Below are positions 51,452 through 59,723 of a stretch of DNA of 64,000 nucleotides, piece by piece; the stretch's first letter is position 1; the number at the start of each line of letters is the position of its first letter. The DNA comes from Desulfolinea sp964487745 (lineage in GTDB: Bacteria > Chloroflexota > Anaerolineae > Anaerolineales > Villigracilaceae): assembly GCA_964487745.1 (NCBI GenBank), contig CAZASG010000014.1, positions 1-64,000 on the forward strand. Direction: 5' to 3'. The position numbers and the translations under genes are program-made. The notes below the pieces were generated by a model, which saw only the letters and a program-made list of their open reading frames with translations, had not been told where the DNA came from and searched no databases.

Positions 51452-52444
51452 ATGAGCGAAACAACAAAAACCAACGAAGAATTGATCCGAGTGGAAAATC
51501 TCGTCAAATACTATTCCGTGAAGGGCGGCGTTTTCCGCCGTGAAGTGGCACAGGTGAAGGCTGTGGACGATGTCAGCTTTACGATCAACAAGGGCGAGAC
51601 GCTCGGCTTGGTCGGCGAATCCGGTTGCGGCAAAACGACGGTTGGCCATACCATGCTCCAGTTGCGCGCACACACCGGCGGCAGCGTGACCTTTGAAGGC
51701 ACTGACGTACTCAGCCTGCGCGGCAATGATCTGAAAGAGATGCGCCGCAAAATGCAGATCGTCTTCCAGGACCCGTATGCATCGCTTGACCCCCGTCTGC
51801 CTATCGGGCAGTCAATTGCCGAGGGTTTAAATATCCACAATATCGGCGACTCCCAGGAACGCTCCTCGATGGTCTTGCAGAGCCTCCGCAAAGTCGGTTT
51901 GCAGAACTTCCACGCCAACCGCTATCCGCATGAATTTTCGGGCGGACAGCGACAACGCATCGGCATCGCCCGTGCGCTGGCATTGAACCCCGAGTTCATC
52001 GTCCTTGACGAACCTGTCTCGGCGCTGGATGTCTCCATTCAGGCGCAGGTACTCAATATTTTGAAAGACCTGCAAAAGGAATTGGGACTGACCTATCTCT
52101 TCGTGGCGCACAATTTGGCGGTCGTGGAGCATATCTCTGACCGTGTCGCCGTAATGTACCTCGGCAAGATCGTCGAGATCACCACCAGCGACGAGCTTTT
52201 CGCCAACCCGCAGCATCCCTACACACAGGCGCTGATGTCTGCCATCCCGATCCCGAAGCCGAAACGCAAACGGGAACGCATCATCCTCGAAGGCGACGTC
52301 CCCAGCCCGCTCAACCCGCCCAGCGGATGCCGCTTCCACCCCCGCTGCCCCATCGCCGAAGCGATCTGCTCGCAGGAAGAGCCGAAGCTGAAAGAGTTGG
52401 ACGGACATCCTGGACACCAGATCGCTTGTCATTTGCGAAGTTGA
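51452..52444 (+). CDS. oppF: Oligopeptide ABC transporter ATPase, OppF type
   Basis: A 330-residue ABC ATPase, one base after oppD's stop. Walker A GESGCGKTTV, Q-loop FQDPYASLDPRLP, signature FSGGQRQRIGIARAL, Walker B FIVLDEPVSALD, H-loop VAHNL. The C-terminal oligopeptide-type domain with GCRFHPRCPIAEAIC carries Cys residues. YYSVKGGVFRREV near the N-terminus is typical of OppF/DppF. It completes the five-gene importer, and a strong terminator follows. Confidence 0.95.
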   Translation: MSETTKTNEELIRVENLVKYYSVKGGVFRREVAQVKAVDDVSFTINKGETLGLVGESGCGKTTVGHTMLQLRAHTGGSVTFEGTDVLSLRGNDLKEMRRKMQIVFQDPYASLDPRLPIGQSIAEGLNIHNIGDSQERSSMVLQSLRKVGLQNFHANRYPHEFSGGQRQRIGIARALALNPEFIVLDEPVSALDVSIQAQVLNILKDLQKELGLTYLFVAHNLAVVEHISDRVAVMYLGKIVEITTSDELFANPQHPYTQALMSAIPIPKPKRKRERIILEGDVPSPLNPPSGCRFHPRCPIAEAICSQEEPKLKELDGHPGHQIACHLRS

Positions 52445-52452
52445 TAAAAGAC

Positions 52453-52484
52453 AAAACTCCCTGTTTGAAGCAGGGAGTTTTTTA
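52453..52484 (+). terminator. Terminator after oppF
   Basis: AAAACTCCCTG pairs with CAGGGAGTTTT over loop TTTGAAG, followed by more T. Its stem is nearly the same as that at 53964-53992, on the other side of the SIR2 gene. Confidence 0.9.
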
Positions 52485-52552
52485 TAAGATTTTCATGACT
52501 ATTGCAAAAATTATTTTCCTGTTTATCAAAAACACTCCAACAACTCGTAAAT

Positions 52553-53917
52553 ATGTCAAAACTAGGTAACGATCTCACAAAAGAAAAGGTTTTTCAGTTC
52601 ATTTCAGATGCTACTAGCTTTGGCAATCTCGGATTATTTATCGGAGCAGGATTTTCTATGGCGGTGTTGAATAACGGATCCGACAATATTGCCTTATCGT
52701 GGGGCGAGTTGCTAAAAAAATGTTCAGAAAAATTTGATGTTGAATACAAAGATTTATGGCAAGAGGGTCTAGGATATCCAGAGATAGCGTCAAGACTGTG
52801 TAAAAAATATAGTGAAAAAGAAAAGATAAGTTACGAAGAAGCGTTACGAAAACTCAAAAATGAAATCGCCAATATGACAAGTTGGTATCCAGATAAAGAC
52901 GCGCGAGAAGAGTTTTCACTCTATCTCAAAACGCTTAATCCATCTTGGATTATTACAACGAATTATGATTTAGTGATTGAAAGTTTACTAACTGGCAAGG
53001 CAACATCCTTGGGTACCAATGCTCCGTTAATATCTCCAAGTGGAACAATACCTGTATATCATTTACATGGAATACGATACAAACCCGAAGATATAATCAT
53101 TTCTCAAGAAGATTATGTTAGCTTATTTAGACCAAGTGAGTATAGACAAATAAAATTAGCCCTAACAATTAGTGAGTCTACAACTCTTCTGCTTGGCTAT
53201 GGCTTAGGGGATGTTAATGTTCTAACGGCGTTAGATTGGTCAAAAAATGTATTTAAAAAAGAAGGAGGAAATTACCCTCACGAAGTAATTCAATTAATAA
53301 AGAGCGAAAAGCCGCATAGCGAACCATATCGAGATAAGAACGGGATTGTAATCATAGAGACTGACGATCTCAGAAATTTCTTTAGCGAATATTTACCCGT
53401 GAGAAAAATATTATCGGGGATTGAAGAGAAGCAACGTGCAAGATTAGAACAACTTGCGCAAGATTTTAATGTTTCTAAAGATATTCATATCAAGAAATTT
53501 ATAGAAAATGGAAGCATAAGAAAAAATATTCTGCAAGAAATATCCCGATTCCCAGTTCATTTAAGTTCAGAATTTTTACCTTTCTTAAACAAGTGCTTAG
53601 ACGAAACATGGAGCCGCTCAAAACCCGCTGGAGAATTTGAAGGCTATAATGAGAACTTATCCATAATCCTAGACATTCTCACTACGTTTGATTTTGAAAG
53701 TATCCCTCCAGCTCTTTTTGAAACCACTACATTTGCATTACAAAGAGTGGGTTTTTATGTTGGTCGAGGAAAAGGTCAATCATGGTCTGCTTCGAAAACG
53801 TGGCAGAATCGAAAAAACGAAATATCTCAACAAATGGCAAATGAATTATCAAACTTTGCCAAGAGCAATAGTTACATGTTTATTTCAAAGATGATGAAAG
53901 AAATTCAAGAAACCTAA
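52553..53917 (+). CDS. SIR2-domain protein, candidate anti-phage NADase
   Basis: A 454-residue protein. Residues about 20-290 form a SIR2-like Rossmann domain: GAGFS (31-35) for NAD binding, TTNYD (135-139), HLHG with the probable catalytic His 170 or 172, and LGYGLGD near 215. The remaining 160 residues are mostly helical and match nothing I recognise. This domain pattern is that of defence-linked SIR2 proteins (Thoeris ThsA, DSR and related) that destroy NAD after phage infection, rather than of protein deacetylases, which have zinc-binding Cys pairs absent here. No Shine-Dalgarno is seen; an upstream TTG at 52502 would add 17 residues. The gene is far more AT-rich than its neighbours, suggesting horizontal transfer. 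No partner gene is visible. Confidence 0.75.
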   Translation: MSKLGNDLTKEKVFQFISDATSFGNLGLFIGAGFSMAVLNNGSDNIALSWGELLKKCSEKFDVEYKDLWQEGLGYPEIASRLCKKYSEKEKISYEEALRKLKNEIANMTSWYPDKDAREEFSLYLKTLNPSWIITTNYDLVIESLLTGKATSLGTNAPLISPSGTIPVYHLHGIRYKPEDIIISQEDYVSLFRPSEYRQIKLALTISESTTLLLGYGLGDVNVLTALDWSKNVFKKEGGNYPHEVIQLIKSEKPHSEPYRDKNGIVIIETDDLRNFFSEYLPVRKILSGIEEKQRARLEQLAQDFNVSKDIHIKKFIENGSIRKNILQEISRFPVHLSSEFLPFLNKCLDETWSRSKPAGEFEGYNENLSIILDILTTFDFESIPPALFETTTFALQRVGFYVGRGKGQSWSASKTWQNRKNEISQQMANELSNFAKSNSYMFISKMMKEIQET

Positions 53918-53963
53918 ACTCCATTAAGAGTTCATAGAATCATCAATTAATCAGACCTTAACC

Positions 53964-53992
53964 AACTCCCTGCCCCGCGCAGGGAGTTTTCC
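53964..53992 (+). terminator. Terminator after the SIR2 gene
   Basis: AACTCCCTGC and GCAGGGAGTT pair over loop CCCGC, followed by TTCCC. The T-run is short. The stem repeats that of the oppF terminator. Confidence 0.65.
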
Positions 53993-54040
53993 CTTAAAAC
54001 GAGATAAAATAGTCAAACCAAAACACCTAAAAAATGACTT

Positions 54041-54114
54041 TGCGAGGAGGATGCACTTCTGCCGAAGCAATCTCCCCAATTTTGAAACTGCTTCGGCGGT
54101 GAAGCTGCCTCGCA
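54041..54114 (+). other. Nested hairpin element in the leader of the YfcC transporter gene
   Basis: Outer arms TGCGAGG (54041-54047) and CCTCGCA (54108-54114) enclose an inner 9-bp stem GCCGAAGCA/TGCTTCGGC (54061-54069, 54089-54097), with CTTC/GAAG pairing between them. It ends about 15 bases before the ribosome site. It could be a structured 5' RNA or a small repeat element; no known riboswitch is recognised. Confidence 0.5.
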
Positions 54115-54142
54115 GATTCATCCTTCTATAATAGGAGCCCCC

Positions 54143-55594
54143 ATGCCCCAAGAAAAATCAGGCGCACAGATCAGTCAAAAAGCCTTCATCCAATCCCTCA
54201 TCATTTTGCTCATTTTCATGATCTTCGCGGGGGTATTGACCCGCGTTGTCCCTGCCGGGGAGTTCGCCCGCATAGAGGTGGACGGGCGCGAGATCGTCCA
54301 ACCCGACTCCTTCACCCTCACCAAGAGTGTGGACTACCCTATCTGGCGCTGGTTCACCGCTCCCATTGAAGTGCTCGGTGGTGAAGACAGCCTGACGATC
54401 ATCGTCATCATTCTCTTCCTGCTCATGGTCGGCGCAGCTTTCGCCGTCCTCGATAAAAGCGGTATTCTCCAAGCCGCGCTCGGTGATGTGGTCAAAAAAT
54501 ACGGTGACCAAAAATATACCCTGCTGCTCGTGATCTCCTTTTTTTTCATGGCGCTGGGGGCATTCTTCGGCATCTTTGAAGAAGTGGTACCCCTCGTGCC
54601 GATCATGATCGCCCTCTCTTACTCCCTCGGCTGGGATACCCTCACAGGTCTCGGCATGAGCATCCTCGCCACGAATATGGGTTTCTCTGCCGCGATCACG
54701 AACCCCTTCACTATCGGCGTGGCGCAAAAGCTCGCGGGGCTGCCCCTCTTTTCGGGCGCGTGGTTGCGTATCATCATTTTCATCGTCATGTACGCGGTGC
54801 TTGCCATATTTCTGACCCGTTACGCCAAAAAGATCGAGAAAGACCCCACAGCCTCCCCCGTCTACGAAGAAGACCTGAAGGGCAAAAGCCAATACGATAA
54901 GTTCCAAATTGACACCCTCACTAGCAATCTCAATCTCAACAAAGCTATTCGCTGGATCGTCATCTTCGTCGTGCTCATTCTCGGCACGCTTTTCGCCGCA
55001 CCCTTTGTGGATTTCATCTCCTTCATCGCGCTGCCCCTTGTCGGTATCCTCTTCCTCGTCGGCGGGATGGGCGCAGGCTTCCTCTCCGGTTCCCCGCCCA
55101 AGACCGTCTGGCAAGCCGCAAAGGAGGGCGCTCTCGGCATCGCGCCTGCTATCCCCCTCATCCTGATGGCATCCAGCATTAAATACATCATTGCGCAGGG
55201 TGGTGTGATCGACACGATGCTCCATACCCTCGCGAACGTCTTCACCCAGACCAGCCCCATTCTTGCCGCGCTGCTGGTTTATCTGCTTGCGCTGGTCATT
55301 GAGATCTTCATCGCATCAGGCTCCGCAAAAGCCTTCCTCATCATCCCTATTCTGCTGCCCCTTTCCGATCTCGTCGAAGTCACCCGCCAGGTCACGGTCA
55401 CTGCCTATTGTTTCGGCGATGGTTTCTCAAATCTCGCTTATCCTACCAACCCAGTATTGCTGATCGTGCTTGGGCTGACTGTCGTGACTTATGGAAAATG
55501 GATGAAGTGGCTGCTCAAACTCTGGGTTTGGGTTTTCGCCGTGACTATTTTCTTCCTCGCCCTTGGCGTGATGATCGGATACGGACCTTTCTAA
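54143..55594 (+). CDS. YfcC/DcuC-family basic amino-acid or C4-dicarboxylate transporter
   Basis: A 483-residue membrane protein with about 11-12 helices, of the ion transporter superfamily group that includes YfcC, DcuC and arginine/ornithine antiporters. The opening RVVPAGEF, the reentrant-type FFGIFEEVVPLVPI, MSILATNMGFSAAITNPFT and the closing GDGFSNLAYPTNPVLL are characteristic of YfcC. Substrate is not certain; amino acids or dicarboxylates are most likely. TAGGAG lies before the ATG. Downstream peptidase genes (DUF2817) point to amino-acid or peptide use. Confidence 0.85.
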   Translation: MPQEKSGAQISQKAFIQSLIILLIFMIFAGVLTRVVPAGEFARIEVDGREIVQPDSFTLTKSVDYPIWRWFTAPIEVLGGEDSLTIIVIILFLLMVGAAFAVLDKSGILQAALGDVVKKYGDQKYTLLLVISFFFMALGAFFGIFEEVVPLVPIMIALSYSLGWDTLTGLGMSILATNMGFSAAITNPFTIGVAQKLAGLPLFSGAWLRIIIFIVMYAVLAIFLTRYAKKIEKDPTASPVYEEDLKGKSQYDKFQIDTLTSNLNLNKAIRWIVIFVVLILGTLFAAPFVDFISFIALPLVGILFLVGGMGAGFLSGSPPKTVWQAAKEGALGIAPAIPLILMASSIKYIIAQGGVIDTMLHTLANVFTQTSPILAALLVYLLALVIEIFIASGSAKAFLIIPILLPLSDLVEVTRQVTVTAYCFGDGFSNLAYPTNPVLLIVLGLTVVTYGKWMKWLLKLWVWVFAVTIFFLALGVMIGYGPF

Positions 55595-55604
55595 TAATTA
55601 AGCC

Positions 55605-55658
55605 GTGCATCGCACCGGGTTCGAACGAAATTTGCTTGTCGATGATGGTGCGACGCAC
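55605..55658 (+). other. Intercistronic hairpin
   Basis: GTGCATCGCACC (55605-55616) pairs with GGTGCGACGCAC (55647-55658) with one mismatch, over a 30-base loop. It lies between the transporter and DUF2817 genes and lacks a T-run, so it may stabilise the upstream message. Confidence 0.5.
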
Positions 55659-55677
55659 TCTCTAAAAGGATAAATCT

Positions 55678-56796
55678 ATGCTCACTCTCCCCTCCTCTTA
55701 TGAAGCCTCGCGGGATCGCTTCCGCGCAAACTTGCCCTCGTTAAAAAAATATTATCCAGATACCCAGGCAGAATCTCGTTTAATCCCCCACCCCGACGAG
55801 AATGACCTGACAACAGACATCCTCCACGCCGATGCAACCGAGCGCAAGGAAAAGCTTTTTATCCTTTCGACGGCGCTGCACGGCATCGAAGGCTACGTCG
55901 GCTCAGTCATGATGCAGCTCTTCATCGAAGAATTTCTGCCCAAATTCGACCCCGCCACGACAGGGGTTTTGCTCATTCATGCCATCAACCCTTGGGGGAT
56001 GAAGCACCGTAAACGCGTCAACCCCAATAACGTTGACCTGAACCGTAGCTTCAACGCAGGCAAGAGGGGAGATGAACTCAACAAGATCAACCCGAGCTAT
56101 AAAAAACTCTCTCCCTTGCTCAACCCACAGAGAGCTTTTGGCAGTCCTGTTCTTGAAAACATCAGCTTCTTGGGCAAAGTCATCAGAAACTTACTCGTCA
56201 ACAGCATTGAAGATGTTCGCGAGGGTACGCTGATGGGACAGCACCATACCCCAAAAGGCGTCTACTATGGCGGCGGCGCAGAGATACAGGCAGAAACAAA
56301 AAACATGATGGATCTGCTGCGTGAACACGTCGACGGCTATAAGCAGATCGTCCATTTGGATATGCATACGGGATACGGTCCACGCTATGGGATGACGATC
56401 GTGAACTCTCCGCTCGAGCCGATGGATGCTCAGAAAACGGCAAGCAAGTTTGGGTACGAGCGTGTCGCGGCAACCAATCCCGAAGAGTTTTACACGATCC
56501 ACGGCGACATGCTTGATTTTATCTACAAGTTGGTCAGAGAGGATCAGAAAATTTATGCAGGTGCATTTGAGTTTGGCACTTATGGTGATTCTCTTGCCAA
56601 TGCCATCCACAGCTTGAGAACAAGCATCTATGAAAATCAGGTGCGGCATCATGGCGCAAGCGAGAAGGCTAAGGCCTGGGTGCAACACGAATTCGATGAG
56701 CTTTTTATGCCCGCCGAAGCCGCCTGGTTGGAGAAGGCAATAGAAGATGCCCGCCAAGCTTTCAGCGGAATTTTAGGGGCAGAAAACTATTTCTAG
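55678..56796 (+). CDS. DUF2817/M14-like zinc carboxypeptidase
   Basis: A 372-residue protein of the DUF2817 branch of the M14 superfamily. The zinc site begins HGIEGYVG (His and Glu near residue 64), matching the HxxE pattern of carboxypeptidases. INPWGMKHRKRVNPNNVDLNRSF is the strongly conserved substrate-side segment (ends given, about 103-125). The third zinc ligand is likely in HLDMHTGYG near residue 229. No signal peptide, so it acts in the cytoplasm. A Glu near 301 (GAFEFGTYG) fits the general base. It follows the YfcC gene and overlaps none; the MBL gene follows directly. Confidence 0.82.
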   Translation: MLTLPSSYEASRDRFRANLPSLKKYYPDTQAESRLIPHPDENDLTTDILHADATERKEKLFILSTALHGIEGYVGSVMMQLFIEEFLPKFDPATTGVLLIHAINPWGMKHRKRVNPNNVDLNRSFNAGKRGDELNKINPSYKKLSPLLNPQRAFGSPVLENISFLGKVIRNLLVNSIEDVREGTLMGQHHTPKGVYYGGGAEIQAETKNMMDLLREHVDGYKQIVHLDMHTGYGPRYGMTIVNSPLEPMDAQKTASKFGYERVAATNPEEFYTIHGDMLDFIYKLVREDQKIYAGAFEFGTYGDSLANAIHSLRTSIYENQVRHHGASEKAKAWVQHEFDELFMPAEAAWLEKAIEDARQAFSGILGAENYF

Positions 56797-57531
56797 ATGA
56801 CCATCCATATATTCAGCAGTCTCAACATCCGTCCCTATTTCACATGGATACGGGGCGGCGTTACGATACTGGTTGTTGAAACAAACCAGGGGCCAGTACT
56901 CATTGACACAGGCTTGGGGCTGCAAGATCATTTAGATCCCGGTTGGCGAATGCGCTGGTATAAAAATATCTACCGCGCATCTCGCGGGCTGGAAAAGACC
57001 GCTTTTCATCTTGTTCAAGAGATCGGCTACTCGCCTGAGGAACTGAAGCATATTGTATTGACTCATGCCCATTTGGATCATGCTGGTGGACTTGCAGATT
57101 TTCCCTGGGCAAAGGTTCATCTTCTCCGGGAAGAATTGGATTTCCTTCAAAATCATTCCCACTGGCGTTATATCCCATCGCATTGGGCACACCAGCCGAA
57201 ATGGCAGGCGCATACTCCAAGCGGCGATAAGTGGTTTGGATTCGATGCTATCCAGCTCGATGGATTCACACCAGAAATCTGGCTAATTCCTTTAACAGGG
57301 CACACACCCGGCTTGGCTGGCGTTGCTATTCAAAAGGAAAGTGGCTGGCTTCTCTACGGCAGCGATTCCCTGCCCTACAACGCCCGCGTGGACTTGGTCC
57401 CGCGCTGGTTTGCGCGCTTTTTTATGTACCATCACACCCCTCGTATTCGTCGTCTTCTCAAGGCAAATCCGAATATTCAACTTATTAGTGGGCATATGCC
57501 TTCGCGTTTTTATAAAAACAACAAACGTTGA
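56797..57531 (+). CDS. Metallo-beta-lactamase-fold hydrolase
   Basis: A 244-residue MBL-fold protein. The metal motif is THAHLDHAGG near residue 91 (HxHxDH). LTGHTPG supplies the next His near 169, YGSDSL the bridging Asp position, and SGHMPSRFY the final His. Such proteins hydrolyse thioesters, lactones or phosphodiesters; the substrate is not evident. The ATG abuts the stop of the DUF2817 gene (TAG-ATG), indicating one message with coupled translation. Confidence 0.85.
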   Translation: MTIHIFSSLNIRPYFTWIRGGVTILVVETNQGPVLIDTGLGLQDHLDPGWRMRWYKNIYRASRGLEKTAFHLVQEIGYSPEELKHIVLTHAHLDHAGGLADFPWAKVHLLREELDFLQNHSHWRYIPSHWAHQPKWQAHTPSGDKWFGFDAIQLDGFTPEIWLIPLTGHTPGLAGVAIQKESGWLLYGSDSLPYNARVDLVPRWFARFFMYHHTPRIRRLLKANPNIQLISGHMPSRFYKNNKR

Positions 57532-57618
57532 CGAAAAGTTAACCAAAGATAACATAAAATAGTGTATACTCTGCCCAATTTGTTCAGACAATGGTTCTAA
57601 TGCAAGAAGAAGGAGAAG

Positions 57619-57918
57619 ATGATGCTGAAGAAGAAAATATCGAAAGATGGTAAAAAGTGTCGAGTAACCTTTGAGTTGCCCCCTGAAGTCAATGCTAAAA
57701 CAGCAACACTATGCGGGGAATTCAATGATTGGGATAAGGAAGTGCTCCCAATGAAAAAACTCAAAAGTGGAAAATTCACAGTAGGGTTGACCCTTGCTAC
57801 GGGACAAGAATACCGTTTCCGTTATTGGCTGGACGGCGAACGCTGGGAAAATGATTGGGCGGCTGATGCCTACAAGCCCAACGAGTTCGGAACCGAGGAC
57901 TCGATCCTTTCTCTCTAA
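57619..57918 (+). CDS. Stand-alone CBM48 / AMPK glycogen-binding domain protein
   Basis: A 99-residue protein that is essentially one early-set beta sandwich: RVTFELPPEV, LCGEFNDWD, MKKLKSGKFTVGLTLATGQEYRFRYWLDGE (ends given) and WENDWAADAY. These match AMPK-type glycogen-binding or CBM48 domains, with the Trp residues that stack on glucan. AAGGAG lies 6 to 9 bases before tandem ATGs at 57619 and 57622; 57622 has the better spacing. It may target glycogen or starch, or act as a regulator. No glycogen enzymes are adjacent. Confidence 0.82.
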   Translation: MMLKKKISKDGKKCRVTFELPPEVNAKTATLCGEFNDWDKEVLPMKKLKSGKFTVGLTLATGQEYRFRYWLDGERWENDWAADAYKPNEFGTEDSILSL

Positions 57919-57922
57919 TGAC

Positions 57923-57953
57923 AAAGCGCTGCATACAGAATGCGGCGCTTTTG
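57923..57953 (+). terminator. Terminator after the CBM48 gene
   Basis: AAAGCGC and GCGCTTT outer arms with GCAT/ATGC inside and a short loop, followed by TGCTTT. An imperfect but plausible terminator. Confidence 0.65.
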
Positions 57954-58002
57954 CTTTATAATGCTGGGAAGAAATTTTATTGGTCTTTATCAGGAGAAAG
58001 AG

Positions 58003-58380
58003 ATGGGCTCACAAAACTATAAGCTCGGATTACTAAAGATCCCTGTCACCGAAATTGAAAGGTCAGCACAATTTTATGAGCAAAGCCTGGGTTTTAAATT
58101 AACTTTTCAGGCACCTGAATACGGCTGGGCGCAGTTCCAAGCCGGTGAACTGGAATTGGCGCTATATATCCCAGGGAAAGGCGGCGGCGTAAGAACAGTC
58201 GGGGGAAATGTCGACTTCCACCTCGTGCTAAACGGGGATGATTTTGATCAAATCGCGCCTGCCTTGAAAGACGCAGGTTTTCTTGTGGAAGACATGATCC
58301 ACACAGGTAATGACGGATCGACTTTTATCGATATTCGTGATCCTGATGAAAATATAATCAAAGTTTTTAGGCGTCGGTAG
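58003..58380 (+). CDS. VOC (glyoxalase/bleomycin-resistance) family protein
   Basis: A 125-residue protein with the two beta-alpha-beta-beta-beta modules of the vicinal oxygen chelate fold: KIPVTEIERSAQFYEQSLGFKL at the start (ends given), and FIDIRDPDENIIKVF at the end with a metal-type Glu. The start at 58003 follows AGGAGAAAG; a longer frame from 57940 has no support. Possible roles include dioxygenase, epimerase or antibiotic binding; none can be chosen. Confidence 0.8.
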   Translation: MGSQNYKLGLLKIPVTEIERSAQFYEQSLGFKLTFQAPEYGWAQFQAGELELALYIPGKGGGVRTVGGNVDFHLVLNGDDFDQIAPALKDAGFLVEDMIHTGNDGSTFIDIRDPDENIIKVFRRR

Positions 58381-58406
58381 CCTTCCAAATCGCTCTGATC
58401 CCTTCC

Positions 58407-58435
58407 TTTACGCAGGCTCACAGGCATGTTATAAT
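58407..58435 (+). promoter_or_regulatory. Extended -10 promoter of rplS
   Basis: TTTACG (58407-58412), 17-base spacer and TG-T-TATAAT (58427-58435). Start point near 58442. Confidence 0.6.
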
Positions 58436-58568
58436 GCGCCGTTGCGCTAGTACCCACACATCATTAATATGTGGGCGTGGCGTTACTAAGCAAAAAAACA
58501 CAAGCGCTACGGTTTATATAGATGAGCACGAGCGCGCAGAAATTATTCATAGTACGAAGGAAAAGAAA
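58436..58568 (+). other. Long structured leader of rplS
   Basis: About 125 transcribed bases precede the L19 gene. A hairpin CCCACA/TGTGGG lies at about 58452-58474, with AGTA/TACT as an outer pair. Ribosomal protein leaders often bind the protein product; that is an inference here. Confidence 0.4.
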
Positions 58569-58916
58569 ATGAGCGACATTTTGAAATCACTCGAAGCACC
58601 TGCAAACGAAAATATCCCGGAGTTGCGCTCTGGAGACATCGTCAGCGTTCATGCCCTTGTCAAAGAAGGCAATCGCGAACGTATTCAGGAATTCAAAGGC
58701 ACCGTTATCCGCGTCCGCAATAGCGGCAACAATGCCAACTTCACCGTTCGTCGCATCGCCAGCAACGGCATCGGCGTAGAGCGCACCTTCCTGACCCGCT
58801 CCCCACGTGTCAAGAAAGTCGTTGTTGAACGCCACTCCAAAGTCCGCCGCGCGAACCTGTACTTCCTGCGTGAACGCACCGGCAAGAGCGCACGTCTCAA
58901 ACAGAAATTCGACTAA
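58569..58916 (+). CDS. rplS: 50S ribosomal protein L19
   Basis: A 115-residue L19, the standard length. FKGTVIRVRNSG, FTVRRIASNGIGVERTF and KVRRANLYFLRERTGKSARLK are family-conserved (last two given in part or by their run). L19 lies at the 30S-50S interface. The ATG at 58569 follows GAAGGAAAAG; an upstream in-frame ATG at 58434 overlaps the promoter -10 and is rejected. The usual neighbours rimM and trmD are absent, so it is transcribed alone. Confidence 0.97.
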   Translation: MSDILKSLEAPANENIPELRSGDIVSVHALVKEGNRERIQEFKGTVIRVRNSGNNANFTVRRIASNGIGVERTFLTRSPRVKKVVVERHSKVRRANLYFLRERTGKSARLKQKFD

Positions 58917-58934
58917 CTTCACTAGCCAACTATC

Positions 58935-58972
58935 AAAAAGGGTACAGCCCATAAAACGCTGTGCCCTTTTTC
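58935..58972 (+). terminator. Terminator after rplS
   Basis: AAAAGGGTACAGC and GCTGTGCCCTTTT pair with one mismatch, followed by T. Confidence 0.85.
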
Positions 58973-58988
58973 TGTCTTAGGAGGAATT

Positions 58989-59720
58989 ATGTCCCAGCCC
59001 CTCATTGGCATCACCGCTGGCCATTCAGAAAACAAATTCGGGATGCCTCAAATCCATCTTTTACGCACCTACGTCGATGCCACCATCGCCGCAGGTGGCG
59101 TCCCTGTCATTATTCCTTCTGAGCTAGCCGAATCGAATTGGAAGCTGCTTTACGAAACACTGGATGGCGTGATCTTCTCCGGTGGTGCAGACATCAGCCC
59201 CGAACTCTTCAACGGGGAGTCGCACCCCAAGGTTTACGGTGTGGATGCAGAGCGCGACGCTCTTGAGATCAGCTTGATACGCCACATGGTCGAGGATACC
59301 AAGCCCCTCTTCGCCATCTGCCGTGGGATGCAGGTTCTCAACGTTGCCTTGGGTGGAACACTCCACACCCATCTCGCTGACGACATCGGCGAAGACACAC
59401 TCCACGACACGCCAAAAGAAAAATCCCGCGACTTTATTTCGCACGAGGTTCGTGTCGAAGAAGATACGCTGCTCGCCAATATTCTCGGTGAACCGATCGT
59501 TGGCGTGAATAGTTGGCATCATCAAGGCGTAAAGGATATTCCGCCCATCTTCAAAAAGACCGCTTATTCACCGGATGGGCTGGTTGAAGGCATGGAAATC
59601 CCTGACCATCCCTTTGCGCTGGCTGTTCAATGGCACCCCGAATGGATGATCGAAGAAAAAGCCATGCTCAATCTTTTCATCGCCTTTGTTCAGGCTTCTG
59701 GCAAAAACGGTAAAGGATAA
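58989..59720 (+). CDS. Peptidase C26 / gamma-glutamyl-GABA hydrolase family protein, copy 1
   Basis: A 243-residue class I glutamine-amidotransferase-like hydrolase of the PuuD type. The nucleophile is Cys 111 in AICRGMQVLNVALGG; the His-Glu pair is in AVQWHPEWM near residue 217. FSGGADISP near 60 forms part of the oxyanion region. Family members remove glutamate from gamma-glutamyl amides such as gamma-Glu-GABA. GGAGGA lies before the ATG. A close paralogue follows after 3 bases. Confidence 0.9.
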   Translation: MSQPLIGITAGHSENKFGMPQIHLLRTYVDATIAAGGVPVIIPSELAESNWKLLYETLDGVIFSGGADISPELFNGESHPKVYGVDAERDALEISLIRHMVEDTKPLFAICRGMQVLNVALGGTLHTHLADDIGEDTLHDTPKEKSRDFISHEVRVEEDTLLANILGEPIVGVNSWHHQGVKDIPPIFKKTAYSPDGLVEGMEIPDHPFALAVQWHPEWMIEEKAMLNLFIAFVQASGKNGKG

Positions 59721-59723
59721 GAG

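Noticed and set aside
54158..55225. 355-codon minus-strand frame rich in Asp, Glu and His
   Set aside because: Mirror of the hydrophobic YfcC-type transporter; such antisense frames arise from its codon use.
55611..55628. GGGTTCGAA, a T-loop-like sequence
   Set aside because: No acceptor, anticodon or D arm can be folded around it; it lies in an intercistronic hairpin loop.
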